Part shown: positions 42,983 to 52,435 of the stretch, one piece after another | Layout: every line of letters starts with the position of its first letter | Position numbering within the stretch: the stretch's first letter is position 1 | Origin: Pythium myriotylum | Lineage: Eukaryota > Oomycota > Peronosporomycetes > Pythiales > Pythiaceae | Length of the DNA: 64,000 bases | Assembly (NCBI GenBank): GCA_023091665.1 | Contig: JALJCQ010000030.1 | Location: 684,501 to 748,500, forward strand | Direction: 5' to 3' | Position numbers and translations under genes: made by a program | The notes under the pieces: model-generated | Database searches by the model: none | What the model was told of the DNA's origin: nothing | Seen by the model: the letters and a program-made list of their open reading frames with translations, nothing else

Positions 42983-44380
42983 TGGTTGATGATCCGTATC
43001 ATCCCTCCGCATCCAGCACAGACATCAATCAACCAACACAGTCAGTCTACCGCTCGAAGGCAAACACCACCCTCCCTACCTCCCTACCTCGGTCCCTCCC
43101 TCCTTCCGTCCCTCCCTCCCACCCTCCGGTACTCTGCATCCATCCCACCAACCACCTCACTCACTCCGCAACTTGCCTTCCAACCAACAAGGCCCCACCA
43201 ACCAACAAGGCCCAGCCAAACAACACAAACAAACAAACAAACAAGCAACTCCCTACACAACATGGTGCAGATCACCTCCACCCTCGCGGCCATCGCCATC
43301 ACCTCCGCCGCCATCGCCACCACCACCACCAACACCATCGTCCACGCACACCCGGGACAGCCACACCACGAGCGATCGCTGCTCGAGACCGCCAACAGCC
43401 ATCTCTTCAAGCACAACGCCCACCGATCGCTCAAGGCCTGCGAGCACTCGGCCCACGCGCGCGAGCTCCAGCAGCGCCTCGCGCAGCGCCGAGAACACAA
43501 GCTCCGACAGCTGCGCCAACTCAACGCCAACGCCGCCGCCGACGTGCTCGCCACGAGCCACAAGTCCAGCCTCACCGGCATCACCTCCTTCAAAGACGCC
43601 GACACCACCACGCTCTTCGGCTCCACGCCCAAGTGCGTGCTCGAGCCAGAGGTGACCCAGGGACCGTACTACGTCGCCGGCGAGCTCATCCGCAACGACA
43701 TCCGCGAGACGCAGCCCGGCATCGACCTCTACGCCGAGCTCCAGATCGTCGACATCAACACGTGCGAGCCCTTGCCCAACATCTACCTCGACTTCTGGCA
43801 CTGCAACTCCACCGGTGTCTACGCCGGCGTCGTCGCCAGCGGCAACGGAGACACCTCCGACCTCACCAACATCAACGCCACCTTCTTGCGCGGACTCACA
43901 CCCACCGACAGCGACGGCATCGCTCAGTTCACGACCAAGTTCCCGGGACACTACACCAGCCGCGCCACCCACATCCACGTGCTCGGCTCCCAGAACGGAC
44001 AGGTGCTCGCCAACAACACCTACTCCGGCGGCAAGGTCGCCAGCGTCGGACAGATCTTCTTCGACCAGGACCTCATCTCGGCCGTCGAGGCCACCACGCA
44101 CTATGTCACCAACAAGCAAGCCATCACGGCCAACTCGGACGACTCCATCTTAGCGCAGGAGGCCGCCAGTGGCTTCGATCCGATCATGGAGTACGTCTAC
44201 GTTGGCGACTCGGTCGAGGACGGCATCTTCGCGTGGATCTCCATCGGCGTGGACGCCACGGCCGTCAAGAGTGTGAGTGCGGCCGCGACGCTGACGGCGG
44301 AGGGTGGTGTGGCCAGCACCTCGACCTCGACGGGTGGCGGCAAGGGCGGCGGTTCGCGACCGAGCGGGTCGATGGGCGGT
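42983..44380 (+). repeat. Right arm of ~1.4-kb inverted repeat
   Basis: Reverse-complement partner of 40319-41717. It includes a C/T-rich leader (CCTCCCTACC repeats), the ACAAACAAACAAACAAAC stretch and most of dioxygenase B. The two arms face outwards, so the two genes are divergent. Confidence 0.9.
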
Positions 44381-44401
44381 CCGCCGCCGAAGAGCGCTTA
44401 G
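43262..44401 (+). CDS. Secreted intradiol dioxygenase-like protein (copy B), shortened C-terminus
   Basis: Intronless, 379 aa. It is the same as copy A through the signal peptide and the full catalytic domain, including all four Fe-ligand motifs (GPYYVAGEL, FWHCNSTGVYAG, GHYTSRATHIH). Where copy A continues into a long stalk, copy B diverges after SGSMGG and ends at once with PPPKSA. The stop follows the end of inverted-repeat homology by about 20 bp, so the C-terminus comes from sequence at the duplication boundary. The catalytic part is complete and could be functional, but without the glycosylated stalk. Confidence 0.88.
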   Translation: MVQITSTLAAIAITSAAIATTTTNTIVHAHPGQPHHERSLLETANSHLFKHNAHRSLKACEHSAHARELQQRLAQRREHKLRQLRQLNANAAADVLATSHKSSLTGITSFKDADTTTLFGSTPKCVLEPEVTQGPYYVAGELIRNDIRETQPGIDLYAELQIVDINTCEPLPNIYLDFWHCNSTGVYAGVVASGNGDTSDLTNINATFLRGLTPTDSDGIAQFTTKFPGHYTSRATHIHVLGSQNGQVLANNTYSGGKVASVGQIFFDQDLISAVEATTHYVTNKQAITANSDDSILAQEAASGFDPIMEYVYVGDSVEDGIFAWISIGVDATAVKSVSAAATLTAEGGVASTSTSTGGGKGGGSRPSGSMGGPPPKSA

Positions 44402-46426
44402 TTCGCTCGTTCGGTCGGGGATGGTGTAGTCTTGCAGTGCGTGGCTGCTCGACCTCGATTCCATTGACGTCGATTGCATTTGATCTCGATTGCACTTGAT
44501 CTCGATTGCATTTGATCTCGAGCACCACGACGGCGCCGCTACGACTACGAGCATTCTCTAAAGCCGCGCGACACAGGACCATCACGAACTGTAGATTACA
44601 CGAAACGCTCGATAACTTTTTGCATGATACAAAACCACGTCCAGTATCATTCCCTCTTTTGCTTTTCGTGCGATGTCCATTGTGTCGAAATGTTGGTTAC
44701 ACCTAGCTACTGATTTAGCACACATGGGTTACACTTCGTCCTCGCCTCCATTTTCACACGGCCAACCTCGACGTCGCGAAGAACACTCCTCCTTTCGCCG
44801 CCTCTGGAGACCCAGGCACTATCGTTAGCAGTAACTGGGCCTTGCTGTCGGCAGCGCTGAGCGACAGCGCATCCGACCGTGTCGGTCTCGTCGCAGGAGG
44901 CGCCGTGTAGCTCACAAGGGCGAGCTCATTCGTAGACGCAGATTGCCACGAAGATCCCGATCGGCTGACGTCTCCACCAAGTTCCGGTGTTTGTTGCGCC
45001 ATACGTGACGCGCGGACGCAATGCAATTGTCCCCGTTGACGCGATCGTGAGTTTTTGAGAGTTGAGGGACGATGTGACGAGATACCCCAGCCGTTGGTTC
45101 GTGGTCGCCAGGAGGACTGTACGGATATTCTCGGCTGTGGAGTGATATCGATTGCAGGAAGATATCGTCGTGAAGGTCGTCTCTCCTCCCCATCGGCCGA
45201 TCGGAGAGATCACTCACCGTGCAACCGACTTTGTACAGTCTCTTGGATACAATGGCCGGGTTCCAGAGTCGGCGCGATCACTCATTTCGAAGTTGATGTA
45301 CACTAATCGTGACTTCAAGGTTCGTGCCGGGCACGCGCTGACGGACTGAAAGAATCATGTCTGACATCAGCCAGTTCGATCGACAGCCCGAACCATTGTG
45401 GTACAGATGTACGAGAGGAAGATTGTTCGCCACTTCGCAGTTCTCCGCGAGACGATAATATCGAGGTGAGCAACCCCGCAAATGAAAACCTGAGAACTGT
45501 CGCCATGAAAGTCATTTTTGTTTTTTTAGCAGCCTTTTTTGCCCGCGACTCAAGTACTTGTTATCGATCCTAGCCAAGTGTTGGCCAAGTGGGATTCTAA
45601 GAAAGGAACTCCAATTGTTCCCCCGAATGTGTTCATCTTCTACATTGGTGTCCGGACTAATTGCGGCTGTTTGAGCGAGAAATATTACTGAAGTTCTGCA
45701 CAAGCGCTGATGTTCAAATCACGTACAGCTGATATGCTGTTTCGAGCAGTGGCGCTTCTGGTACAAGCAGAATCAAGAGGAAGAAGGAACAAATCAGCAA
45801 CTTGTAGGTGCACTTCATGGGCTTGCACGAAGAACCTGAAGAAGAAATAATGACCACAAGAGAGAAACAGATTTCGACTGCGATGAAGCATGGTGATAAT
45901 GCATGCCGTGGGTGGCAAGGTTGCGCCAATGCCTAGAGTTGATTTACCAAATATGTTCGTTGTGAGCTACTCGGGCATATGACCATATTACAAGCGTGAC
46001 GAAGTCTCTGGTGGGGGAAAGCAAGTTTTGAAGTTCCCAATGCCGAGAGCCACGCAATGAAAAGCATACCCGTTGTTCTGGCCGCACAAAATATTCCATG
46101 GCGATCGCATTGATGGGTTCAGCGGTCTTTCTCAGTGCTCGACATTTTGTTCCACGGAAAAGCACAAGTGAGACAAGCCAGGAATCCCTCTTTCCGATCG
46201 AAGAATCATAGTATCTTGATTGGCATTTGACGAGCGGTGAACACTTCTCACGGTTATGTGTGGTCTCACTCCTCAGAATGTTCTCGACCGTTACATCTGT
46301 CCCGTGCATCGTTCGAAGCGACTGCTCGGCTTGCTGGGTCTCATTGACGACAACGTCGATGTAGGAGCCGACGTCCCCTTCACCATTTGCGAGCATCGGG
46401 GCCTTGACGATATAAACCCACGACAC
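44402..46426. other. Gene-poor stretch with possible gene remnants
   Basis: About 2 kb with no convincing gene. Short open frames occur on both strands at 44754-45217 and 45055-45350. One plus-strand piece (45152-45349) follows a plausible acceptor and reads sensibly (RPIGEITHRATDFVQSLGY), but no start, domain or partner exon was found. A 582-bp antisense frame at 45944-46525 overlaps the PX-ANK 2 start and is not supported. Confidence 0.4.
44472..44519. repeat. Three tandem copies of a 16-bp unit
   Basis: GATTGCATTTGATCTC is repeated three times, the middle copy with one change (CACTTG). It lies 70 bp beyond the dioxygenase B stop, just outside the inverted-repeat boundary. Confidence 0.9.
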
Positions 46427-48196
46427 ATGAGCTGGTTGCAAGTGCACACATTGCGGCTCCGATCGTACGAGCGCTCGCCTAGTGGACGTGTCGTGTTTCT
46501 GATTCAACTTCAGCTCGGGCAACAAGATGACAGCCGGTTGGCCGACTTAGCCAAGCGATCTTACTCCGAGTTTCGTAAGCTTTGGAAAGACCTGGTTCGC
46601 GCAACAAGTGGGACAATCGATGACCTTAATGTCCGTGAGGAGAATATACGAAGCAGTCGGCGGTCCAGCAGGCACGAGCCGTGGGGGCATGTATCCAGAC
46701 TATTCGGAGGAAGCAGCGCTGTCTCGAAGAAGCGGCATTGTCGGTGCACAGAGACGAGTTGTCCCTTCCAGCGGTTGTATCACTTGCTCAAAGATTTCCC
46801 ATTCCCGCGAAAGCAGCTTCTCCAACACAAGGATCCCACTTCTCTGGGACAACGACGTGCAGAACTTGAAGACTTCCTCCTGCAACTGCAACGCTTTTTT
46901 TCTGGTTGCCCGCGTTCATTTATCGAGACGGCAGCTTCAACAGAGCGATGCGAAGTTCTCCAACTTATCTCCACGTTTGTTGGCATGGATGTCCGCCCAG
47001 CGTCGCTCACTGCTGTAAGCAATCCATTCACGTTTGTCCAAACAGAAAGACGACGCTACTATTCGTATTGTATCAGCCCCGCCGCGTCTCCGTCGCCATC
47101 GCCTTCACACCTTACTGACTCCATCGACGACACTGAAGATACACTTGTAAACGACGAGCGTCTCACAGACAATCAACTGGAGGGGCCATCACCGTCAAGG
47201 CCTCATTCTCAAGGCTCGATCCGGTCAAGGGCGATACTTTCTTCTTCGTCTTCAGCATCACTTCCGCAGCTTCATGTCAAGTCTGCGAACGTGAAGACTT
47301 TCTCTCCTCGACTCGATGATGTCAAAGACAGCTTGCTAAAGCAAATGGGCCCTGAAGTTCAAACTGCCGTAGAACAGAAGCAGTTAACTATTGAGAACCA
47401 GTGGGAATTTGCTCTCTTTCAAGCTGCCGAGCAAGGATTATATGCCGAGGTCATTACACTTCTCCGCCGTGGAACGAATGTTAACAGCAAGGTTTGGAGC
47501 GATGCGACGCCACTCCACGCGGCAAGTGCAGCGGGTCACGTCAACGTCGTGCAATGTCTTCTATCTCACGGAGCTGATATCGATCGCAAAGGCCCCATGG
47601 GCATGACGCCGCTGATGTATGCCGCTAATCACTCACAGCTGGAGACAACAAAACTGCTGTTACGTGTAGGCGCTGACGTTAACTTGTGCAACATTCGCAA
47701 CGTCTCTCCAGTCCACCTCGCTGTAGTCAACAGCTCGGTACCAATTCTACTCCTTCTGCTCGACCATGGCGCAGCAGTTGACGTGCCCAACGCAGTCAAT
47801 GGTCGCACCCCCTTACATATCGCGGCTGAAGCAGGTGACAAAGAGATCTGTGAAATACTGCTCAAGTATGGTGCTCGTGTGTCCCAGTGCAACTTGTCAG
47901 GGCGGGACGCAACTGAGGTGGCCATCGAGCACGGCCACTGGCGTGTCCAAGAACTCTGTCTTCAGTACCAGCGTGGAACAAATGCTACACTCTTCGAAGA
48001 GAGCGGCGATGAAGAGAGCAAAGGTGACGATAAGGGGGAGCAAAGCATTGATGGCTCCGAACATTTCGTTGGAAGAACGTTCATAACGCGCTTAGACTAC
48101 ATTGACGACAGTGGCGACACACTCCAGGCTGCTCGTGACCGCCACAAAGGGGTCGACATGGTGAGCGACGAAGGAACTGTGTACGCTGTCCTGTGA
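46427..48196 (+). CDS. PX domain plus ankyrin-repeat protein (PX-ANK 2)
   Basis: Intronless, 589 aa from the ATG at 46427 (MSWLQVHTL), the start shared with PX-ANK 1. An upstream in-frame extension to 46256 was not used. The PX domain is split: RSYSEFRKLWKDL comes early and FPFPRKQLLQHKDPTSLGQR (basic PX loop) later, with a Ser/Arg- and Cys-containing insert (HCRCTETSCPF) between. A Ser-rich linker with SPSPSPS follows. Six ankyrin repeats lie at residues 345-530, for example SDATPLHAASAAGHVN, MGMTPLMYAANHSQLE and NGRTPLHIAAEAGDKE. The acidic tail ends VYAVL. Likely a phosphoinositide-binding adaptor. It is only distantly similar to PX-ANK 1. Confidence 0.88.
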   Translation: MSWLQVHTLRLRSYERSPSGRVVFLIQLQLGQQDDSRLADLAKRSYSEFRKLWKDLVRATSGTIDDLNVREENIRSSRRSSRHEPWGHVSRLFGGSSAVSKKRHCRCTETSCPFQRLYHLLKDFPFPRKQLLQHKDPTSLGQRRAELEDFLLQLQRFFSGCPRSFIETAASTERCEVLQLISTFVGMDVRPASLTAVSNPFTFVQTERRRYYSYCISPAASPSPSPSHLTDSIDDTEDTLVNDERLTDNQLEGPSPSRPHSQGSIRSRAILSSSSSASLPQLHVKSANVKTFSPRLDDVKDSLLKQMGPEVQTAVEQKQLTIENQWEFALFQAAEQGLYAEVITLLRRGTNVNSKVWSDATPLHAASAAGHVNVVQCLLSHGADIDRKGPMGMTPLMYAANHSQLETTKLLLRVGADVNLCNIRNVSPVHLAVVNSSVPILLLLLDHGAAVDVPNAVNGRTPLHIAAEAGDKEICEILLKYGARVSQCNLSGRDATEVAIEHGHWRVQELCLQYQRGTNATLFEESGDEESKGDDKGEQSIDGSEHFVGRTFITRLDYIDDSGDTLQAARDRHKGVDMVSDEGTVYAVL

Positions 48197-48380
48197 ATGG
48201 CGCAATCAAATATGCAAAAAGAGTTTGATTGGAATGGCTCCTACTACTCTCTGAACGAAGACGAATGGTGTATGAAAAGTCGTACTCTTCGGCGGAGTCT
48301 CAAGGGAATGCTTAGTGCTGCAATGGTCGAGAAATGAAACGCTGCGCTCCGAGCACGCAACATGCCAGACCCTCGAGGGC

Positions 48381-49679
48381 TCACTGACATGCGGACGATG
48401 GCGCAGGCGTCGTCGTCGTGGGAGTAGTCACCGTAGGAGTGTCCGCGTCGGCGCCGACGTCAGATCCCGCCAAGACCGTACCTGCGCTGTCCTCAGATCC
48501 CGCCGAGACCGTACCTGCGCCGTCCTCAGAGCCTGGGAGCGAGCCAGACGGAGGCTCTGGGCGCGATCCGCTACCAAAGCCTCCTGGAGGCGTGCCACCC
48601 ATCGAACCACTAGGTGGTGAACCTCCGCCACCTCCAGTCGTGGTGCTGGACACACCGCCCTCCGCCGTCAGCGTCGCAGCCGCATTTACACTCTTGGCGA
48701 CCGTGGCGTCCACGCCGATGGAGATCCAAGCGAAGATGCCGTCCTCGACCGAGTCGCCAACGTAGACGTACTCCATGATCGGATCGAAGCCACTGGCGGC
48801 CTCCTGCGCTAAGATGGAGTCGTCCGAGTTGGCCGTGATGGCTTGCTTGTTGGTGACATAGTGCGTGGTGGCCTCGACGGCCGAGATGAGGTCCTGGTCG
48901 AAGAAGATCTGTCCGACGCTGGCGACCTTGCCGCCGGAGTAGGTGTTGTTGGCGAGCACCTGTCCGTTCTGGGAGCCGAGCACGTGGATGTGGGTGGCGC
49001 GGCTGGTGTAGTGTCCCGGGAACTTGGTCGTGAACTGAGCGATGCCGTCGCTGTCGGTGGGTGTGAGTCCGCGCAAGAAGGTGGCGTTGATGTTGGTGAG
49101 GTCGGAGGTGTCTCCGTTGCCGCTGGCGACGACGCCGGCGTAGACACCGGTGGAGTTGCAGTGCCAGAAGTCGAGGTAGATGTTGGGCAAGGGCTCGCAC
49201 GTGTTGATGTCGACGATCTGGAGCTCGGCGTAGAGGTCGATGCCGGGCTGCGTCTCGCGGATGTCGTTGCGGATGAGCTCGCCGGCGACGTAGTACGGTC
49301 CCTGGGTCACCTCTGGCTCGAGCACGCACTTGGGCGTGGAGCCGAAGAGCGTGGTGGTGTCGGCGTCTTTGAAGGAGGTGATGCCGGTGAGGCTGGACTT
49401 GTGGCTCGTGGCGAGCACGTCGGCGGCGGCGTTGGCGTTGAGTTGGCGCAGCTGTCGGAGCTTGTGTTCTCGGCGCTGCGCGAGGCGCTGCTGGAGCTCG
49501 CGCGCGTGGGCCGAGTGCTCGCAGGCCTTGAGCGATCGGTGGGCGTTGTGTTTGAAGAGATGGCTGTTGGCGGTCTCGAGCAGCGATCGCTCGTGGTGTG
49601 GCTGTCCCGGGTGTGCGTGGACGACGATGTTGGTGTTGGTGATGGCGATGGCCGCGAGGATAGAAGCGAGCTTGAGCAT
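48381..49679 (-). CDS. Secreted intradiol dioxygenase-like protein (copy C)
   Basis: Intronless, 432 aa from 49679 (MLKLASILAAIAIT). The signal peptide is related to that of A and B but distinct. From HAHPGQPHHERSLLETANS through GIFAWISIGVDAT the protein is the same as A and B, and the DNA appears almost identical over about 0.9 kb, including synonymous sites. The C-terminal stalk is different, with a GSEDSAGTV-type repeat and the end TPAPSSACQ. All four Fe ligands are present. Flanking DNA shows no similarity to the inverted repeat, so the shared core suggests gene conversion from A or B, or the reverse. Confidence 0.9.
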   Translation of the reverse strand: MLKLASILAAIAITNTNIVVHAHPGQPHHERSLLETANSHLFKHNAHRSLKACEHSAHARELQQRLAQRREHKLRQLRQLNANAAADVLATSHKSSLTGITSFKDADTTTLFGSTPKCVLEPEVTQGPYYVAGELIRNDIRETQPGIDLYAELQIVDINTCEPLPNIYLDFWHCNSTGVYAGVVASGNGDTSDLTNINATFLRGLTPTDSDGIAQFTTKFPGHYTSRATHIHVLGSQNGQVLANNTYSGGKVASVGQIFFDQDLISAVEATTHYVTNKQAITANSDDSILAQEAASGFDPIMEYVYVGDSVEDGIFAWISIGVDATVAKSVNAAATLTAEGGVSSTTTGGGGGSPPSGSMGGTPPGGFGSGSRPEPPSGSLPGSEDGAGTVSAGSEDSAGTVLAGSDVGADADTPTVTTPTTTTPAPSSACQ

Positions 49680-51921
49680 GGTTTCGTGTGGCTTTGCTAA
49701 CGCTGGCTTGTGTGTCTTCTGTCTTCTGAACTGAGTTGTTCGGACTGTTGCGTCCGAGCTTGCAAATCGAAGACTGAGGTGTGTTCTCGGTTTGGATGAT
49801 ACGAGTATTTGGAGTTGTCCCGTATCACCGAAGCTCCTCAAGGCAGTCTTGTGGTGAATATCATCATCGGTATCGTGGTTATCGATAGTTCAGGTGCACC
49901 GATGAAGGTTCATTGAAGATGAAGACGGCAAGTCGTCGCGATCAGCACCTGAGACACTTCAGCCGCTCTCTCGTTGCTCGTTCTGGTGGTGCCGCATGTT
50001 CTCTTCCCACCAACATCTGGGAGAAGTATGTTTGTAACGAGTGACACCTCCGTCTCCACTGGCCTGATGGCGATGTGGAGTGAATCTGACGCGTATCGGA
50101 CTTGATGCGTCGTTGATTCTCGAGATCACATACACACTGGACAGAAGTTTTCGTTCGAGAAGACAATTGGCGACCGATGGAAACCGCTCTACTGCTGTGC
50201 TACTCTCTGAAGCTAGCAGCTACTATGATACCATCCATTCTTGTTGAGGTCTTCGGAGACGAGCCACTTTCAACAAAGCTCTTCTTCGGGTGAATATGGG
50301 AGCCGCGTCAATCCAATCCGCTAGTCGGCGGCTATGAGATGAGCCGCAATCGCGACATTTGAACGAAGTCAAGGAGTTGAGACGCTCGCCACCAAACACT
50401 CGAAGTGAGACGCGACGTGTAGCCCTCCTGTCCACCGAGTTTCCATACATCACGCTGGTACAGATCCACAAGTCACTTTCGCACTTGTCACACACTTGTC
50501 AAACCAAACATTCCAGGTACTTGTGGTCTTTAGTTTGACTGTGATCAGCCCTACGCGTGCTGAACTCAAGGCTGATCACCGTTGGTCTGTTGCCTGGGCT
50601 CATCAACGAAGAGGCGTCAAAAGTGACCGTGTCCACTTGCGAGGAAGCCGATCACTGCCAAACGTGGGACTCCACGTGGTCGTCCAGATGGGTCCAGCTC
50701 TTGAGCGTGCTGAGCGTGAGTCTGTTGACAGCAGGTGGTGTCTCCATGCCACAGAATGTAGCCATTCAGACTCTCATCAAGTGCTTGAAGTTCTTTACTC
50801 GTTGAGTTTTAACAAATTGCTGCACCTGTTTGCAGGGGCTGATTCTCCCAAATTGATCCCCTCCCCCCCCCCTCCAATGAACAATAATCCACAGACCAAA
50901 CAGAATCCGTCGTTCAATCGTGTATCTCAACGCTGATAGCGCGGTGTCGGGTCTGTGATCCTACTCTATCACCGGCAAGACGCCAACCACGATACCGGGA
51001 AACTCACGAGCCGTGTATCTTCGCTGAAGACACACGGTTGGTGAGTGAACATTCTTCACACAGCAAGTTGCCATGCAGAGAATCAATGAAAACGGCACTT
51101 TGCGCCTATCTCTATCGGCATGAACGGCATGGCTGTCATGAGTGTGGGTGTAGATACTAGCGGCGTAACCAGCACTAAAAAATGAGAGCCACTCTTTCAT
51201 CCACGAGACCGAAGTCCTCATCCCATCAATTGATGGGAAGCCACACAGACTTTTGCCACGGTGGCACATGCTTACTCGTCCATGGACAAGCTGAAGCCAT
51301 TTCCACAACTTAAGACACTGCTTTGGACTCGTCGCTCCAATCGGCGCGGGGATGCGCGCTGTTGATTAGGCAGTGTCCAACTTTGTCCACACTGCGTTGT
51401 GACCTCTTATATCGATAGGTAGAATACAAACTCTGGACTCGACAAGCACGATAACTCTCAGCAAGAGCACTACTGTACGAGGAACAAGGGGATTGCTGAG
51501 CCTTCCCGTAAGACCTCGGGTACCACGTGGTGACGAGTTTGGCTAACATTGATCTCACAAATAAACCCTTCTATGATGATGATCTATTGCCTTACGTCTT
51601 GCGAACTGCAATAGCTATATGCAGGGGGGAGGGTGGTGCTTACAGCACCGTGGCCATGTTCCATTCCATTTGTGGGCGGGCGGACGGGTGGAACGTCTAG
51701 AGGCTTCCTTTGGAGTCCAAATCCGAAATACCTGTTTGGTAACCAAGGAATCCACTTAGGTGTAGGTTCCGCGTTTGGAACACCCGATTTCAACCAATCC
51801 CAAGCCACATCCCATCCATTGATTGGATGCACCACCACGTACTTGGCATAAACGAGGCCAATCCAAACTAATCACAATGACCTCGCGAGCAGCTCACTTG
51901 CGATTCTGCTGTTGCCTTGCG
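49680..51921. other. Gene-poor stretch
   Basis: About 2.2 kb without a supported gene. Open frames (for example 50496-50936 and 50557-50805 on plus, 50961-51308 on minus) overlap each other, lack family motifs and have no matching splice sites. There is a short C-run at 50863-50873. It may hold decayed sequence linked to the surrounding duplications, but no transposon signature was seen. Confidence 0.4.
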
Positions 51922-52374
51922 ATGCCGCTCGCCGTGACCCGCGTGACCACCGCCGAGCAGCGCGCGACCGCCTACGCGCTGCGCTTCGACGTCTTCATCA
52001 CGGAGCAGCAGTTCGACCCGGAGCTCGAGATCGACGAGTACGACGAACTCCCGACGACTGTCCATTTCCTGGGCCGCGACACTGACTCGGGCAAGTACGT
52101 GGCCACGGCGCGTTGCATCGTGCTCGCAGACGAGCGCAAGGGCAAGATCGGCCGTGTGGCAGTGCTGCGAGAGTGCAGAGGCAAGAAGTACGGCGCGGCG
52201 CTGATGCACGCTGTGGAGCAAGAGATGCAAGCGCTGTGCGACCGGTTTGTTCTCTCGGCGCAGTTTGACAAGCGAGCATTTTACGAAAAGTGCGGCTACG
52301 AACGACTGAACGACGAGATCCACTTGGACGAAGGCGTCGAGCACTGCTGGATGGTCAAGCGCGTCGCGACGTAA
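51922..52374 (+). CDS. GNAT-family N-acetyltransferase (copy 2)
   Basis: Intronless, 150 aa from 51922 (MPLAVTRVTTAEQ). This start aligns with copy 1, although the frame is open further upstream (ATG also at 51877). Motif A: KIGRVAVLRECRGKKYGAALM. Motif B: FYEKCGYERLNDEIHLDEGVEH. The sequence shares roughly half to two thirds of its residues with copy 1, including FLGRD, KYVATARC and AQFDKRAFYEKCGYE. Substrate unknown. Confidence 0.92.
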   Translation: MPLAVTRVTTAEQRATAYALRFDVFITEQQFDPELEIDEYDELPTTVHFLGRDTDSGKYVATARCIVLADERKGKIGRVAVLRECRGKKYGAALMHAVEQEMQALCDRFVLSAQFDKRAFYEKCGYERLNDEIHLDEGVEHCWMVKRVAT

Positions 52375-52435
52375 AGAGAATGGAAGAGAGAATGGATCAA
52401 TAGAGGCTTAAGTGTATTTGGGTTTGTCATTGTGT

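Noticed and set aside
42832..44499. Long Arg/His/Pro-rich frame overlapping dioxygenase B
   Set aside because: Frame-shifted shadow of the dioxygenase, with no catalytic motif.
45944..46525. Minus-strand frame of 193 codons
   Set aside because: Overlaps the start of PX-ANK 2; no motif or splice support.
39500..52000. RXLR or Crinkler effector genes in the duplicate-rich block
   Set aside because: No signal peptide followed by RXLR-EER or LFLAK was seen.
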